This document shows, piece after piece, positions 49,991 through 59,264 of a stretch of DNA of 60,770 bases. Position 1 is the stretch's first letter, and each line of letters starts with the position of its first letter. The notes below the pieces were generated by a model that saw only the letters and a list, made by a program, of their open reading frames with translations, had not been told where the DNA came from and made no database searches. Made by a program: the position numbers and the translations under genes. Source of the DNA: an uncultured Lachnospiraceae bacterium (GTDB lineage: Bacteria; Bacillota; Clostridia; Lachnospirales; Lachnospiraceae); the NCBI GenBank assembly GCA_910584205.1, contig CAJUAA010000025.1, positions 1 through 60,770 of the forward strand. The letters run 5' to 3'.

Positions 49991-52741
49991 ATGAATTACA
50001 GTAAAAAAAGCACCTCCAGAAAGCAGAAGGCACTGAAATCCAACAAAGCCCGCATGGGCAAGAAAGTGGGTGTTGTATTTCTGAAGACTCTGCTGGTGCT
50101 GATGATAGCAGTCGGCGTTGCGGGACTTTGCGGCGGGATCGGGATCGTGAAGGGCGTGATCGAGAACGCGCCGGATATTACCAGCGCCAGCGTCCTGCCC
50201 AGAGGATACAAGTCCACCGTATATGACGCGGAAGGCAACAAGACGGCGGAACTGATCGCCGAGGGCACCAACCGCACCTATGTGAAGATCGAGAATATTC
50301 CGAAGCATGTACAGGAAGCGTTCATCGCCATCGAGGACGCGCGGTTTTACGAGCATAACGGGATCGATCTCCGGGGTATTATCCGGGCGGGCGTGAAAGG
50401 GCTGGCCAGCGGAATGAAAAAGACCGAGGGCGCCAGCACGATCACCCAGCAGCTGCTGAAGAACAACGTATTTGATTTCATGTCGGAGAGCAATCTGGCG
50501 GAGAAGATCGAGCGGAAGCTGCAGGAACAGTATCTGGCCGTGAAGCTGGAAGAAGTCATGACCAAAGATGAGATTCTGGAAAGCTATCTGAATACCATCA
50601 ACCTGGGTCAGAATTCTCTTGGGGTACAGGCGGCGGCCAACCGGTATTTTGGGAAAAATGTCAGCGAGCTGACCATATCGGAAGCGGCGGTGCTGGCGGC
50701 AATTACCAAGAGTCCCAATGCCTACAATCCCATCAGCCATCCGGAGGACAATGCCGGCCGGAGGACGACGGTGCTCCAGTATATGCAGGAGCAGGGATTT
50801 ATTTCCCAGAGCCAGTTTGACGAAGCCATGGCGGATGACGTTTACTCCAGGATCAGGGAATACAACGAGGAGACGGAAACCAGTACGATCTACTCTTATT
50901 ATGTGGATGAGGTGACGTCTCAGGTCAGAAAGGATCTGGTGGAAAAGGCGGGGTATTCGGAGACGCAGGCGTTCAATGCGCTGTACAGCAGCGGCCTGAA
51001 GATCTATACGGCCCAGGACCCGAAGATCCAGGGAATTCTGGATGAGGAATTTGCCAATCTGGAGAATTTCCCGGAGAACAGCAAGGTCGGCCTGGAGTGG
51101 GCGCTGAGTGTGGTGACCGAAGACGGGGAGACCACAAATTACAGCCAGGAGATGCTGTCTCAGTATTTTAAGCAGACCAATAAGGACTATGAGATTCTGT
51201 ATAACAGCAAGGAAGAAGCGCAGGCGGCCATTGATGAATACGTATCGACACTGGGGATCACGGAGGATGATACGGTGTATGAGCGGTGCGAATTCACCAT
51301 CCAGCCCCAGGCGTCCATGGTCATCATGAACCAGAGCACCGGAGAGGTGGTGGCCATGATCGGAGGACGCGGCGAGAAAACGGGGAACCGGACGCTGAAC
51401 CGGGCGGCCGGCGCCTGCCGGAATCCGGGTTCTACGTTCAAGGTGGTGGCGTCCTATGCCCCTGCGTTTGAAGCGCTGGGGTATGGGCCGGGAACCGTCC
51501 AGTATGACGGACCGTTCGCCTACAGTGCAGGCGGCCGTCAGGGGCGTCTGGTCAATAACTGGGATAAAAGCACCCAGTACAGAGGCTGGACGACGCTGCG
51601 GGAAGGGATCACCCGTTCCATGAATGTAATGGCGGTCAAGACGATCACGGACGTGACGCCCACGGTGGCGGTGGATTACCTGCTTCGGTTCGGATTCACT
51701 TCGCTGGTGGTGGAAGGTCCTCAGGCGGACTTTAACCAGTCCGCGGCTCTGGGCGGTCTGACCAACGGCGTGTCCAATCTGGAGCTGACGGCGGCCTATG
51801 CGGCCATCGCCAACGGAGGCAGTTATATCCGGCCTCGGCTTTATACGAAAGTGGTGGACAACGACGGAAATGTCATACTGGACAACCAGCCGGAGACGAC
51901 TCAGGTGATCTCTCCGCAGAACGCGTGGCTTCTGGTGGACTGTATGAAGGACGTGGTGAACGGGGCCGGAGGCACCGGTTCCAAAGCAAGGATCAACGGA
52001 ATGACCACGGCGGGCAAGACCGGTACGACTTCGAAGAATGTAGATGTCTGGTTCGAGGGAATGACGCCCTATTATACGGCCGGGATCTGGGTCGGATACG
52101 ACAACAGCGGTTATACCCACAGCCTGAACAGCGCTGAGATCAATTTCCACAAACAGCTCTGGAGCAAAATCATGACCCGTGTACATGAAGGGCTGGAAAA
52201 TAAGGATTTTGAGAAGCCGTCCGGGCTGGTCCAGTGCGTCATCTGTACCAAATCCGGCAAGCTGGCAGTGGGCGGCCTGTGCGACGCCGACGGGAGACAG
52301 GGAATTGTCCGAAGTGAATATTTTGTAGAGGGCAAACAGCCCACGGAAGTGTGCGACCATCATGTGGCAGTGAGTATCTGCGTGGATACAGGACTGCTCG
52401 CCACCAGTATGTGCCCCAACCGTGTGCCTCAGGCAAAGGTGCTGCTTCCGGCCATGCAGGAAGGCGTGGCGGAGGCTGTGACGCTGGACACGGCCTACGG
52501 CATCAGCGCAAATCTTCCGGCTGCAACCTGTACGGTACACACGGGAGGCGTATATGTTCCCAGTGAATATGAGCTGTCAGGCAGCATGCCGCAGGGGGTT
52601 CCGGATCCGAATGCGGGAGCGGACCCGAATGCGGGGGCAGATCCCAATGCCGGCGTGGACCCCAATACCGGTGTGGATCCCAACGCAGGGGTCGATCCGG
52701 GGGCCGGCGGGGATCCCAATGTGGTGCCGCCGGAAGGATAA
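49991..52741 (+). CDS. Class A penicillin-binding protein (transglycosylase/transpeptidase)
   Basis: The product is 916 aa. A short basic cytoplasmic tail and a TM helix (VGVVFLKTLLVLMIAVGVAGL) precede a GT51 domain with IEDARFYEHNGID and GASTITQQLLKN. The transpeptidase domain has SxxK (GSTFKVV), SxN (SMN) and KTG (GKTGTT). A Cys-containing C-terminal region (CVICTKSGKLAVGGLC) and a repeated DPNAGA tail end the protein. It polymerises glycan and crosslinks peptides outside the membrane. It is convergent with a second class A PBP. Confidence 0.93.
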   Translation: MNYSKKSTSRKQKALKSNKARMGKKVGVVFLKTLLVLMIAVGVAGLCGGIGIVKGVIENAPDITSASVLPRGYKSTVYDAEGNKTAELIAEGTNRTYVKIENIPKHVQEAFIAIEDARFYEHNGIDLRGIIRAGVKGLASGMKKTEGASTITQQLLKNNVFDFMSESNLAEKIERKLQEQYLAVKLEEVMTKDEILESYLNTINLGQNSLGVQAAANRYFGKNVSELTISEAAVLAAITKSPNAYNPISHPEDNAGRRTTVLQYMQEQGFISQSQFDEAMADDVYSRIREYNEETETSTIYSYYVDEVTSQVRKDLVEKAGYSETQAFNALYSSGLKIYTAQDPKIQGILDEEFANLENFPENSKVGLEWALSVVTEDGETTNYSQEMLSQYFKQTNKDYEILYNSKEEAQAAIDEYVSTLGITEDDTVYERCEFTIQPQASMVIMNQSTGEVVAMIGGRGEKTGNRTLNRAAGACRNPGSTFKVVASYAPAFEALGYGPGTVQYDGPFAYSAGGRQGRLVNNWDKSTQYRGWTTLREGITRSMNVMAVKTITDVTPTVAVDYLLRFGFTSLVVEGPQADFNQSAALGGLTNGVSNLELTAAYAAIANGGSYIRPRLYTKVVDNDGNVILDNQPETTQVISPQNAWLLVDCMKDVVNGAGGTGSKARINGMTTAGKTGTTSKNVDVWFEGMTPYYTAGIWVGYDNSGYTHSLNSAEINFHKQLWSKIMTRVHEGLENKDFEKPSGLVQCVICTKSGKLAVGGLCDADGRQGIVRSEYFVEGKQPTEVCDHHVAVSICVDTGLLATSMCPNRVPQAKVLLPAMQEGVAEAVTLDTAYGISANLPAATCTVHTGGVYVPSEYELSGSMPQGVPDPNAGADPNAGADPNAGVDPNTGVDPNAGVDPGAGGDPNVVPPEG
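52604..52729 (+). repeat. 18-bp coding tandem repeat (DPNAGA tail of the PBP)
   Basis: Seven units of about 18 bp encode DPNAGA-type hexapeptides (DPNAGA, DPNAGV, DPNTGV, DPGAGG). The unit is a multiple of three, so copy-number changes stay in frame. Confidence 0.8.
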
Positions 52742-52777
52742 GATCTGAAAGAACAGAAGCGTTCCTGACAACAAAGC

Positions 52778-54730
52778 CTACGGGTCCGGCAGTTCTTTTG
52801 AAGGAAGCCCTTCGTGCAGCTTCGTCATAAAGTCCTGCCAGATCTCCACCGGATAGGTGGAGCCGGAAAGGGCGCTGGTACTTCTGGGAGAATCGAATCC
52901 GACCCATATGCCGGTGGTATAGTAGGCGGAATATCCGACAAACCAGCCGTCGATGTTGTCGTTGGTGGTGCCGGTCTTGCCGGCGCACGGCATGTCGGGG
53001 ATTTCTCTTCCGCGGGCGGTGCCCCGGGTGAGAACGCCTCCCAGGATGTCGGTCATCTGCCGGGCAGCAGCTGTCTCGTAGACGGTACGCGCCTTCTGGT
53101 CGGGCATGATGATGATATTTCCATCCATATCGGTAATCATGGTGACGCAGGTGGGGACGCGGTAGACGCCGTCATTGGCCAGCGTGGCATAGGCGGCGGT
53201 CATTTCCAGTGAACTGGCGCCGGTGGTCAGCCCGCCCAGTGCGGATGCAAGGGTGTAGTCGCTTTCTTTGATGGCGGAAAAATCCATGTTCAGAAGATAG
53301 GACAGGCCCACCTGCGGGGTCAGCTCCCGGAAGAGGCTGTATGCCACGGTATTTTTTGACTGCTCCACAGCAGTCCTGAGGGAGATGGAGCCTGCGTAAT
53401 TTCCGGAGGAATTGGCAGGGCCGTCTTCCTCTTTGACGTCTTTGACCGTGGAACCGGCGGTGTATCCCCGTTCCAGGGCGGGCGTATAGACGATCAGGGG
53501 CTTAATGGCGCTTCCGGGCTGCCGGAAGCTCATGAAGGCCCTGTTGTAGTCTGTGGAGATTCCTTCCTGAGTGCGTCCGCCCACGATGGCGGTCACCAGA
53601 CCGGTGCTGTTATCGATACAGACAGCCGAGGACTGTAATGCGTAGGAGCCGGTGCTGCTCTTGGTATTATAGGTGGAGAGCTGCCGGTCCACCGTATCCT
53701 GCAGAAGCTTCTGGGTGTCCATATTGATGGAGGTATAGACCCGGTAGCCTCCGGTATACAGCTTTTGGCGGCAGGTATCGTAATCCTGCCCGGTGGACTC
53801 CATCAGAGCCCGGGCAGCACATTCATAAATATAAGTATGCGCCCAGGTTCTGGTAAAGGAAGGCCTGGACGGGTTCAGCGTAATCGTTTCCGCCAGGGCC
53901 GTATTGTATTCCTCTTCTGTGATCATACCGTCGTCCAGCATGTTCTGCAGAATCAGATCCCGGCGCTTCAGCGTATGTTCCATATGGACCAGCGGATCAT
54001 AGCTGCTGGGATTGTTGGGAACCGCGCACAGAAAGGCCGTCTGGGAGAGGGACAGTTCGTCCGCGTCCAGGTTGAAATATCCCCGGCTTGCCGCCTGGAT
54101 TCCGTAATATCCGTTGGAGAAATAAATGTTGTTGATATAAAATTCCAGGAGTTCCTCCTTGGAATATTTTTTTTCCAGTGCCATGGCGATAAAGATTTCC
54201 TCAACCTTCCGTTCCCATTTGACCGTATGCGTCAGGTAAATATTTCTGGCCAGCTGCTGGGTGATCGTACTGCCGCCCTGGGTGATGCTGTTGCTGGATA
54301 CCAGCCGTTTCGCGGCCCGCAGGATGGCGAACGGATCGAAGCCGTGGTGCCGGTAGAAACGCTTGTCCTCGATGCTGACAAACGCGTCTTTTACCTGTTC
54401 CGGTATCTCATCGGCAGTCAGATAGACGATATTTTTCCCGTCATTTCGCAGAAGGGCGATGAGGCTGCCGTTCGTATCATAGACTTCTCCGGACTGGTCC
54501 GATTTGAAGTCCTCGATGGAAGAGTGTTCCATGACAGCCTGGGCTTCCTGATAGAGTTTTATGACCGTCTGGATATACCCGGTCCGGTAGAACAGGACGC
54601 AGACCCCGATGAGGACAGAGATCATGACAAACTGGGTGAGCCTGAAGAAAAAGGAACCCATGTCCTTCCGGGGCCTTTTTGTTTTTCGTTTTTTCTTTGC
54701 TTTTATCGTACGGTTGGATGGTCTGCCCAT
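52778..54730 (-). CDS. Second class A penicillin-binding protein
   Basis: The product is 650 aa. A strongly basic cytoplasmic N-terminus (TIKAKKKRKTKRPRKD) and a TM helix precede a GT51 domain with SIEDKRFYRHHGFDPF and GGSTITQQLARN. The transpeptidase domain has GSAIKPL (SxxK), SKN (SxN) and GKTGTT. It lacks the long C-terminal extension of its convergent neighbour, so the two are different paralogues. The ATG at 54730 is preceded by AAGGAGG; the frame is open upstream without a site. Confidence 0.92.
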   Translation of the reverse strand: MGRPSNRTIKAKKKRKTKRPRKDMGSFFFRLTQFVMISVLIGVCVLFYRTGYIQTVIKLYQEAQAVMEHSSIEDFKSDQSGEVYDTNGSLIALLRNDGKNIVYLTADEIPEQVKDAFVSIEDKRFYRHHGFDPFAILRAAKRLVSSNSITQGGSTITQQLARNIYLTHTVKWERKVEEIFIAMALEKKYSKEELLEFYINNIYFSNGYYGIQAASRGYFNLDADELSLSQTAFLCAVPNNPSSYDPLVHMEHTLKRRDLILQNMLDDGMITEEEYNTALAETITLNPSRPSFTRTWAHTYIYECAARALMESTGQDYDTCRQKLYTGGYRVYTSINMDTQKLLQDTVDRQLSTYNTKSSTGSYALQSSAVCIDNSTGLVTAIVGGRTQEGISTDYNRAFMSFRQPGSAIKPLIVYTPALERGYTAGSTVKDVKEEDGPANSSGNYAGSISLRTAVEQSKNTVAYSLFRELTPQVGLSYLLNMDFSAIKESDYTLASALGGLTTGASSLEMTAAYATLANDGVYRVPTCVTMITDMDGNIIIMPDQKARTVYETAAARQMTDILGGVLTRGTARGREIPDMPCAGKTGTTNDNIDGWFVGYSAYYTTGIWVGFDSPRSTSALSGSTYPVEIWQDFMTKLHEGLPSKELPDP

Positions 54731-54789
54731 GGCGCCTCCTTCTTCTTTATCGTATTTGCGGATGGATCGATTTCTGAATACAGGAATCA

Positions 54790-56556
54790 TCAGGGCTGAT
54801 CCATCAGTTCCTTGAGTGTGGTATCCGGCGATAAACTCCATATCAGTTCCATATCCGGCGTCATGTCTTTCACTGACTGCACCATGGATTCCCCGGCGTC
54901 TTCCCCTGTAACTGTTATACCCAGGCGGTATTCTGCCAGATAGATAAATCCTGCCGTCATGATCCTGTTTTGCTCATCAGAGTCGGCGGAGAGGTACTGA
55001 TCGTAAGTGAAAGAGAGATAGTTTGTGTATTCGCCGATATCCACATCCCGAATATCTTCCGGACCGGGTTTTGTCTGAGCGGTGGTATTGTTTGCATAGT
55101 CCATGGCTTCCTTCACATTGGCTGTGCCCATGTCATTCATAGCTTCAAAAAAACGATCGCTCAATGCAAACACTTCATCCAGGTGATTTTCAGCGTATTC
55201 TTCTGCGCTGTCGATATCATGAAATGACAATTCTCCCTCCGCTGCCTGCCCGGATAAGATCGACTGATACATCATCACGGCGGCCGCGGCTTCCAGGCGA
55301 TCTTCATCGTCGGCGTTCAGGTAATCTTCATAGTCCCACCGTAGAAGGTAATGGTCGTAATGGCGGTTTATAATATAATCCAGGGGCAGGGGGATATACG
55401 CAGGGTCCAGAAGACCTTCCGAAACCAATGTTTCCTTCGCCGGTTTTCTGCCATATAAGATCATGACGGGTTTACTGCCATATCCGGTGCCGGTGGAGGT
55501 TAACCGTTCCCGTTCAGAAAAGACGGATAACTTACATTCCCTGTTGTAAAATTCCGGGAGTTGTATCTGAACGAATCCACTGTCCGCCGTGCTGGTATCC
55601 GCAATTTTTTCATAGGAGTACAGAGTGGAGTATGCATTAAAATTGTTCTGTACCACAGCAGTCAGTCCGCAGCCCTCCCCGGTTGTGGCATTGGAATAGC
55701 GAAAACTGCAGATGTCCCCGTCAAGGCTGACATCCTCTATGGTCACGTGCTGAGCGGAGGAGGACAGGACAAGGCTCCATTCGCCGGAGGGTTCCTCCTG
55801 TTGTTCGTCGAAACCGGAGAGTGTTGTGGACAGTTCGTCGGAGAGAGGAAGCGATGCATCCTTGCAAAACAGGATGCGGTTACTGTCTATATACAAAAGT
55901 GGTCTGGCAGCTACGTCTGTCTGAGACAGAAATTCACGCGTTTCGTTGAGGGAAGCGGAATGGTATTCCCCGTAAGAGCCGTCTGCCTCCACTCTGATAA
56001 ACTCGTCGGCTGCAGGGCACGCCCACCAGGGTTCACTGTAGCGGAGGCCTTCGCCGTTTTCGCCAAATCCTGCTTCGGCCCAGTTTTGTTCTAACTGTTC
56101 AAATGAAAAGAGAAAAAGCTTATCCACGCAGTCATTGTTATCATTTACCGCGGAATATACGATAAGATTCTGTTCTTCGCCGGAAAATGCTTTCGCCAGA
56201 AATTCCGTGTTCAAATACCGGCGGATATAGCTTTCTTTCCATTTCAGGGCATCGTATATGTCTTCCTCCGGGGATATTTCATCAAGGACAGGAACTTTCA
56301 GATCATTTTTATACCTTTCCGGGATGTCATCCAGAAATAAAAGGATATATCGATCATCGGTCAGGCAGCGCCATTTCATGCCGCCGAGATAAACATAATT
56401 TCCGCTCCATTCGCCGTCAACAGGAGCTTCCGGAAGTATTATGCCATCGTTTTTCGGGTAGATCGTCTGTGAGGTAGAAAAAAAGGTGCTGTCGCATCCC
56501 GTGAAAGTGATTATTATGAACGCGAAGATAACTGCTGACCATACATTTCTTTTCAT
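54790..56556 (-). CDS. Large lipoprotein with N-terminal DUF6273-like domain
   Basis: The product is 588 aa. A signal peptide with lipobox (FTGC) precedes a region patterned like DUF6273 (MKWRCLTDDRYILLFLDDI...KWKESYIRRYLNTEFLAKAFSGEEQNLIVYSAVND...DKLFLFSFEQLEQ). A middle beta-rich part and a helical C-terminal region with DUF-like repeats (EEYAENHLDEVFALSDRFFEAMN) follow. Function unknown; it would be exposed on the outer membrane face. It is encoded 59 nt upstream of the PBP on the same strand. Confidence 0.65.
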   Translation of the reverse strand: MKRNVWSAVIFAFIIITFTGCDSTFFSTSQTIYPKNDGIILPEAPVDGEWSGNYVYLGGMKWRCLTDDRYILLFLDDIPERYKNDLKVPVLDEISPEEDIYDALKWKESYIRRYLNTEFLAKAFSGEEQNLIVYSAVNDNNDCVDKLFLFSFEQLEQNWAEAGFGENGEGLRYSEPWWACPAADEFIRVEADGSYGEYHSASLNETREFLSQTDVAARPLLYIDSNRILFCKDASLPLSDELSTTLSGFDEQQEEPSGEWSLVLSSSAQHVTIEDVSLDGDICSFRYSNATTGEGCGLTAVVQNNFNAYSTLYSYEKIADTSTADSGFVQIQLPEFYNRECKLSVFSERERLTSTGTGYGSKPVMILYGRKPAKETLVSEGLLDPAYIPLPLDYIINRHYDHYLLRWDYEDYLNADDEDRLEAAAAVMMYQSILSGQAAEGELSFHDIDSAEEYAENHLDEVFALSDRFFEAMNDMGTANVKEAMDYANNTTAQTKPGPEDIRDVDIGEYTNYLSFTYDQYLSADSDEQNRIMTAGFIYLAEYRLGITVTGEDAGESMVQSVKDMTPDMELIWSLSPDTTLKELMDQP

Positions 56557-56683
56557 AGAGAAATTCCTTTCCGAAAAATAGTATTTTCAAAAACAGATAT
56601 TATCATAAATTCTATCAGAATCGCAGGAAAGAAGCAATGCCTGATCATGAATATGTATGAAGCGTCTCTTTTTTTAATATTGT

Positions 56684-56717
56684 TTGACAAATCCATTATA
56701 CAGGCACATAATGGATT
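56684..56717 (+). promoter_or_regulatory. Promoter overlapped by a 10-bp inverted repeat
   Basis: TTGACA (56684-56689), a 17-nt spacer and CATAAT (56707-56712) form a promoter. AATCCATTAT (56690) and ATAATGGATT (56708) form a perfect inverted repeat that covers the spacer and -10, the classic position for repressor binding. Confidence 0.55.
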
Positions 56718-56837
56718 ACACAAATGTATAAAGCAGTGAAATGGCGGGTCTGATTTTCTGGAGGTCCTGTGTTATGAAAAAACACATGTTCTAACCGCAA
56801 AACTCTGATCGATTTTCATACATTTCTGGGCAGGGAC

Positions 56838-57267
56838 ATGGAAAATGAAAGGCTCTATCAGGAACAGCTGGAAGAGATTTTTATTAACAGAAAACAGTAG
56901 TACAAGAGATATTATTTCCGGGTACAAAGACCTGATCAGGTATTACTTACATATGGGTGATTATGGGAATGCGCTCTGTTTCTGCAAAAAGGTAATAGAA
57001 ACCACGGATTATAAGCAGATCAGGACCCTGCGGCTGTTCAAGGATATCCTGGAAATCTGCTTTGAACTTACAGCCAGGGATACCAGGGCAGGCGGCGCCT
57101 TGTGGAGCTGGGCAAAGGCAGAACTTCAGAAAGTGCCGCATTCAAGCCGATACGGAAATTTATATACAAAGGGGATTGCGGCGGCGAATGCCATGAATGA
57201 TCCTTATGGAAGACAGTTAGAGCAGGAATATGAAAATTTCAGAAGGCAGTTTTTCTGCAAGTTTTGA
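56838..57267 (+). pseudogene. Small helical protein, possibly frameshifted
   Basis: The ATG at 56838 reads MENERLYQEQLEEIFINRKQ and stops at once, while the next frame (ATG 56845) runs to 57267. A one-base deletion in the AAAA run near 56893 would join the first frame to RDIISGYKDLIRYYLHMGDYGNALCFCKKVIETTDYKQ, a TPR-like helical pattern. So the gene may be broken, or the ATG at 56845 is real and makes 140 aa. I do not recognise the family. There is no strong ribosome-binding site for either start. Confidence 0.45.
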
Positions 57268-57268
57268 A

Positions 57269-57293
57269 AAAGCCTTATTCTGCGGGCTTTCTT
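57269..57293 (+). terminator. Weak terminator after the small helical gene
   Basis: AAAGCC and GGCTTT form a 6-bp stem around a 10-nt loop with a CTTAG tail. Confidence 0.4.
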
Positions 57294-57434
57294 AGATTTC
57301 AGCTTTTTCTATATTTTGCGTAAATCAGAGGCTGAACCGGTCGGCTGGAAATATGCAGTAAATTGTGGTAAAATATGATACAGTAAAAATGATAAAATTC
57401 AATGAACATACCTGACCAATCAGGAGGTGTTTTT

Positions 57435-57866
57435 GTGAAAAAAATGATTGTCTTTACCTTGATTATCGTTTGTCTTTTCAGTATGACAGCCTGTGGCCAG
57501 GCAAAAGAAGAAAGAAAAGACATAGAGGATATCATTGTCAACAGGACGTTTGTTTATGAAAAGGAAGGCTTTGGTGGAGAATTTACAATTCAAATCAATG
57601 ATGATGGTACATTTGGCTACTATGAAGGGCTTCTGAGCAGCTATATCGGGATGGGCAGCTGGATCGTAGACAACGATATCCTTGTGCTTTCAGACGATGG
57701 CGGCATGGGATATCCGCTGGTAAATCGTTTTGAAGTCAAAGATGGCGACTTGGTATTTTTATCTGAAGATTCAAGTAACTTCATGTACGTTCATGTTGCT
57801 GACGGAGAACATTTTGTGAGCATGCCGGATCAAGAATCAGGAAACAGTGACATGGTAGAAAAATAA
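57435..57866 (+). CDS. Small secreted lipoprotein, beta-rich
   Basis: This 143-aa product has a signal peptide and lipobox (SMTAC), then a mainly beta domain (FTIQINDDGTFGYYEGLLSSYIGMGSWIVDNDILVLSDD) resembling small lipocalin-like or META-type lipoproteins. It starts with GTG 7 nt after CAGGAGG. I do not recognise a named family. It is the first of four small exported or membrane genes at the window's end. Confidence 0.65.
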   Translation: MKKMIVFTLIIVCLFSMTACGQAKEERKDIEDIIVNRTFVYEKEGFGGEFTIQINDDGTFGYYEGLLSSYIGMGSWIVDNDILVLSDDGGMGYPLVNRFEVKDGDLVFLSEDSSNFMYVHVADGEHFVSMPDQESGNSDMVEK

Positions 57867-57871
57867 TTTGG

Positions 57872-57900
57872 CAGACGTTGATCTGAGCGTCTGTTGTTTT
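57872..57900 (+). terminator. Terminator after the small lipoprotein gene
   Basis: CAGACG and CGTCTG form a 6-bp stem with a 10-nt loop, followed by TTGTTTT. Confidence 0.6.
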
Positions 57901-57952
57901 ATATATTCTGACGAGGAAGATTGACAGCATGTCAGAGAGGAGCCTGTTGACT

Positions 57953-58672
57953 ATGAAAAAAGAACCACTCTCTTTACTTACGATTCTGCGGAACGGCATA
58001 TGCGCCATCCTCGCGCTTCTGGTGCTGTTGTCTGCTCCTACCGGCTGGCTGTACGACCTGTGGGCCGGGGAAGGAACGGAGCAGGGCCAGCGGCCCGGCG
58101 CAGATGTCCAGCGGCTCCGACGGCAGGAGGAGATTGAAACCTGCTTTTTAAACAGTACTCCGGTCACCGTAAACGGCGGCGAACTGGCGGCCTGCCCGCT
58201 GGCCCGCCTGCGGGATGCGGGGCAGGCGGGTGTGCATACGCATCATAACAGCGGCGTGAAAAGGTCGGTGAGCGTTTCGGAATACATTTACGGCGACTAC
58301 CCGTTTCCGCTTTTACAGCGATTGCTCCAGGGCTTTGCGGGCGGCTACTATAACCGTTATTATCTGACAGAGCTGGAGGACGGTTCCTGGCTTTGTATAT
58401 ATTTTGACGATTACCTGGCATGGTCGGGGGCGGACAATTATCCGACCGGCTATGTCCGTTGTACCACTGCCGAGGAGCGCCGGATGCTGAATCAGATGGC
58501 GGAGGACTATGACGTTGATCCGGTTTATATGCTGGATATGTATCGGTATGGGAAAGTAAGCTGGAGGATGGATGTCCTGCTCCGGCTTGCCGTGTGCGCG
58601 GTTGCTGCCGCAGTTGTGGGGGGCATCAAAAAGGCTGTTTCAAAACGCAGGCTCCCTGCCTGCGGCGCGTGA
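57953..58672 (+). CDS. Two-TM protein with extracytoplasmic domain
   Basis: The product is 239 aa. TM1 (NGICAILALLVLLSAPTGWLYDLW) precedes an outside domain of about 150 residues (HTHHNSGVKRSVSVSEYIYGDYPFPLL..., YYLTELEDGSWLCIYFDDYL). A C-terminal TM (LLRLAVCAVAAAVVGGI) and a basic tail follow. I do not recognise the family. The topology matches the next gene's product. The chosen ATG lies after a GAGAGGAG site; an in-frame ATG 24 nt upstream is the alternative. Confidence 0.55.
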   Translation: MKKEPLSLLTILRNGICAILALLVLLSAPTGWLYDLWAGEGTEQGQRPGADVQRLRRQEEIETCFLNSTPVTVNGGELAACPLARLRDAGQAGVHTHHNSGVKRSVSVSEYIYGDYPFPLLQRLLQGFAGGYYNRYYLTELEDGSWLCIYFDDYLAWSGADNYPTGYVRCTTAEERRMLNQMAEDYDVDPVYMLDMYRYGKVSWRMDVLLRLAVCAVAAAVVGGIKKAVSKRRLPACGA

Positions 58673-58743
58673 GCCAAAACATAACTGCAGTGGTGTATTT
58701 AACAGCCTGAACGGATGGTGACAGATATTTCCCGGAGGTGTGT

Positions 58744-59262
58744 ATGGCAAAGTTAAAATCAGTCGTTTTTGTGACAGGGGTGATGCTGCTGATCTTAGCG
58801 GCGGCGGTGGGCTATCTCTCCGTCAAGTATCTGGCTGCTGTTCTTCCTGCTGACAGCTACGAGGACAAAGGTGTTTATACATTTTTGCCTTATCAAGTCC
58901 TGCCTGTCCAGGTGCAGAATACGGGAGCCGGCGGACGTGACCGCCGTATGAATCCTACGAAAACCGCCTACATGGTCTGTTACCAGGACGCCGGCGGGAG
59001 CGGCTGTCAGTGGAGCCGGCAGGCCCTCACCCGTGAACTGGGCCAGGAGATCGTGGACGAAGGGGCCGCTGTGGAGCGGCGGGTGCTGTCCATCCCCGCT
59101 GACCGATCCTATATCACCGTGGAGCCGGGCCAGACCGCCGAAAGTTATACCGCCGGACTTCGGCAAAAGTATATCACCGCCCTTGTGACGGCGGGAGCCT
59201 ATGTGATACTGTACGCGGCGGCGTGGTGCGTGACAGGAAACATAAAAAGGAGGATGGGGTAG
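58744..59262 (+). CDS. Second two-TM protein with extracytoplasmic domain
   Basis: The product is 172 aa. TM1 (SVVFVTGVMLLILAAAVGYLSV) precedes an outside domain of about 110 residues (TFLPYQVLPVQVQNTGAGG..., SIPADRSYITVEPGQTAESY). TM2 (ALVTAGAYVILYAAAW) and a basic end (GNIKRRMG) follow. It resembles the preceding protein in layout but not obviously in sequence. The stop lies 2 nt before the next lipoprotein gene, so they are cotranscribed. Confidence 0.6.
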   Translation: MAKLKSVVFVTGVMLLILAAAVGYLSVKYLAAVLPADSYEDKGVYTFLPYQVLPVQVQNTGAGGRDRRMNPTKTAYMVCYQDAGGSGCQWSRQALTRELGQEIVDEGAAVERRVLSIPADRSYITVEPGQTAESYTAGLRQKYITALVTAGAYVILYAAAWCVTGNIKRRMG

Positions 59263-59264
59263 AT

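Noticed and set aside
49943..52540. An 865-codon open frame on the minus strand opposite the PBP gene
   Set aside because: It is a shadow of a clear class A PBP; its composition is that of antisense translation of a GC-rich gene.
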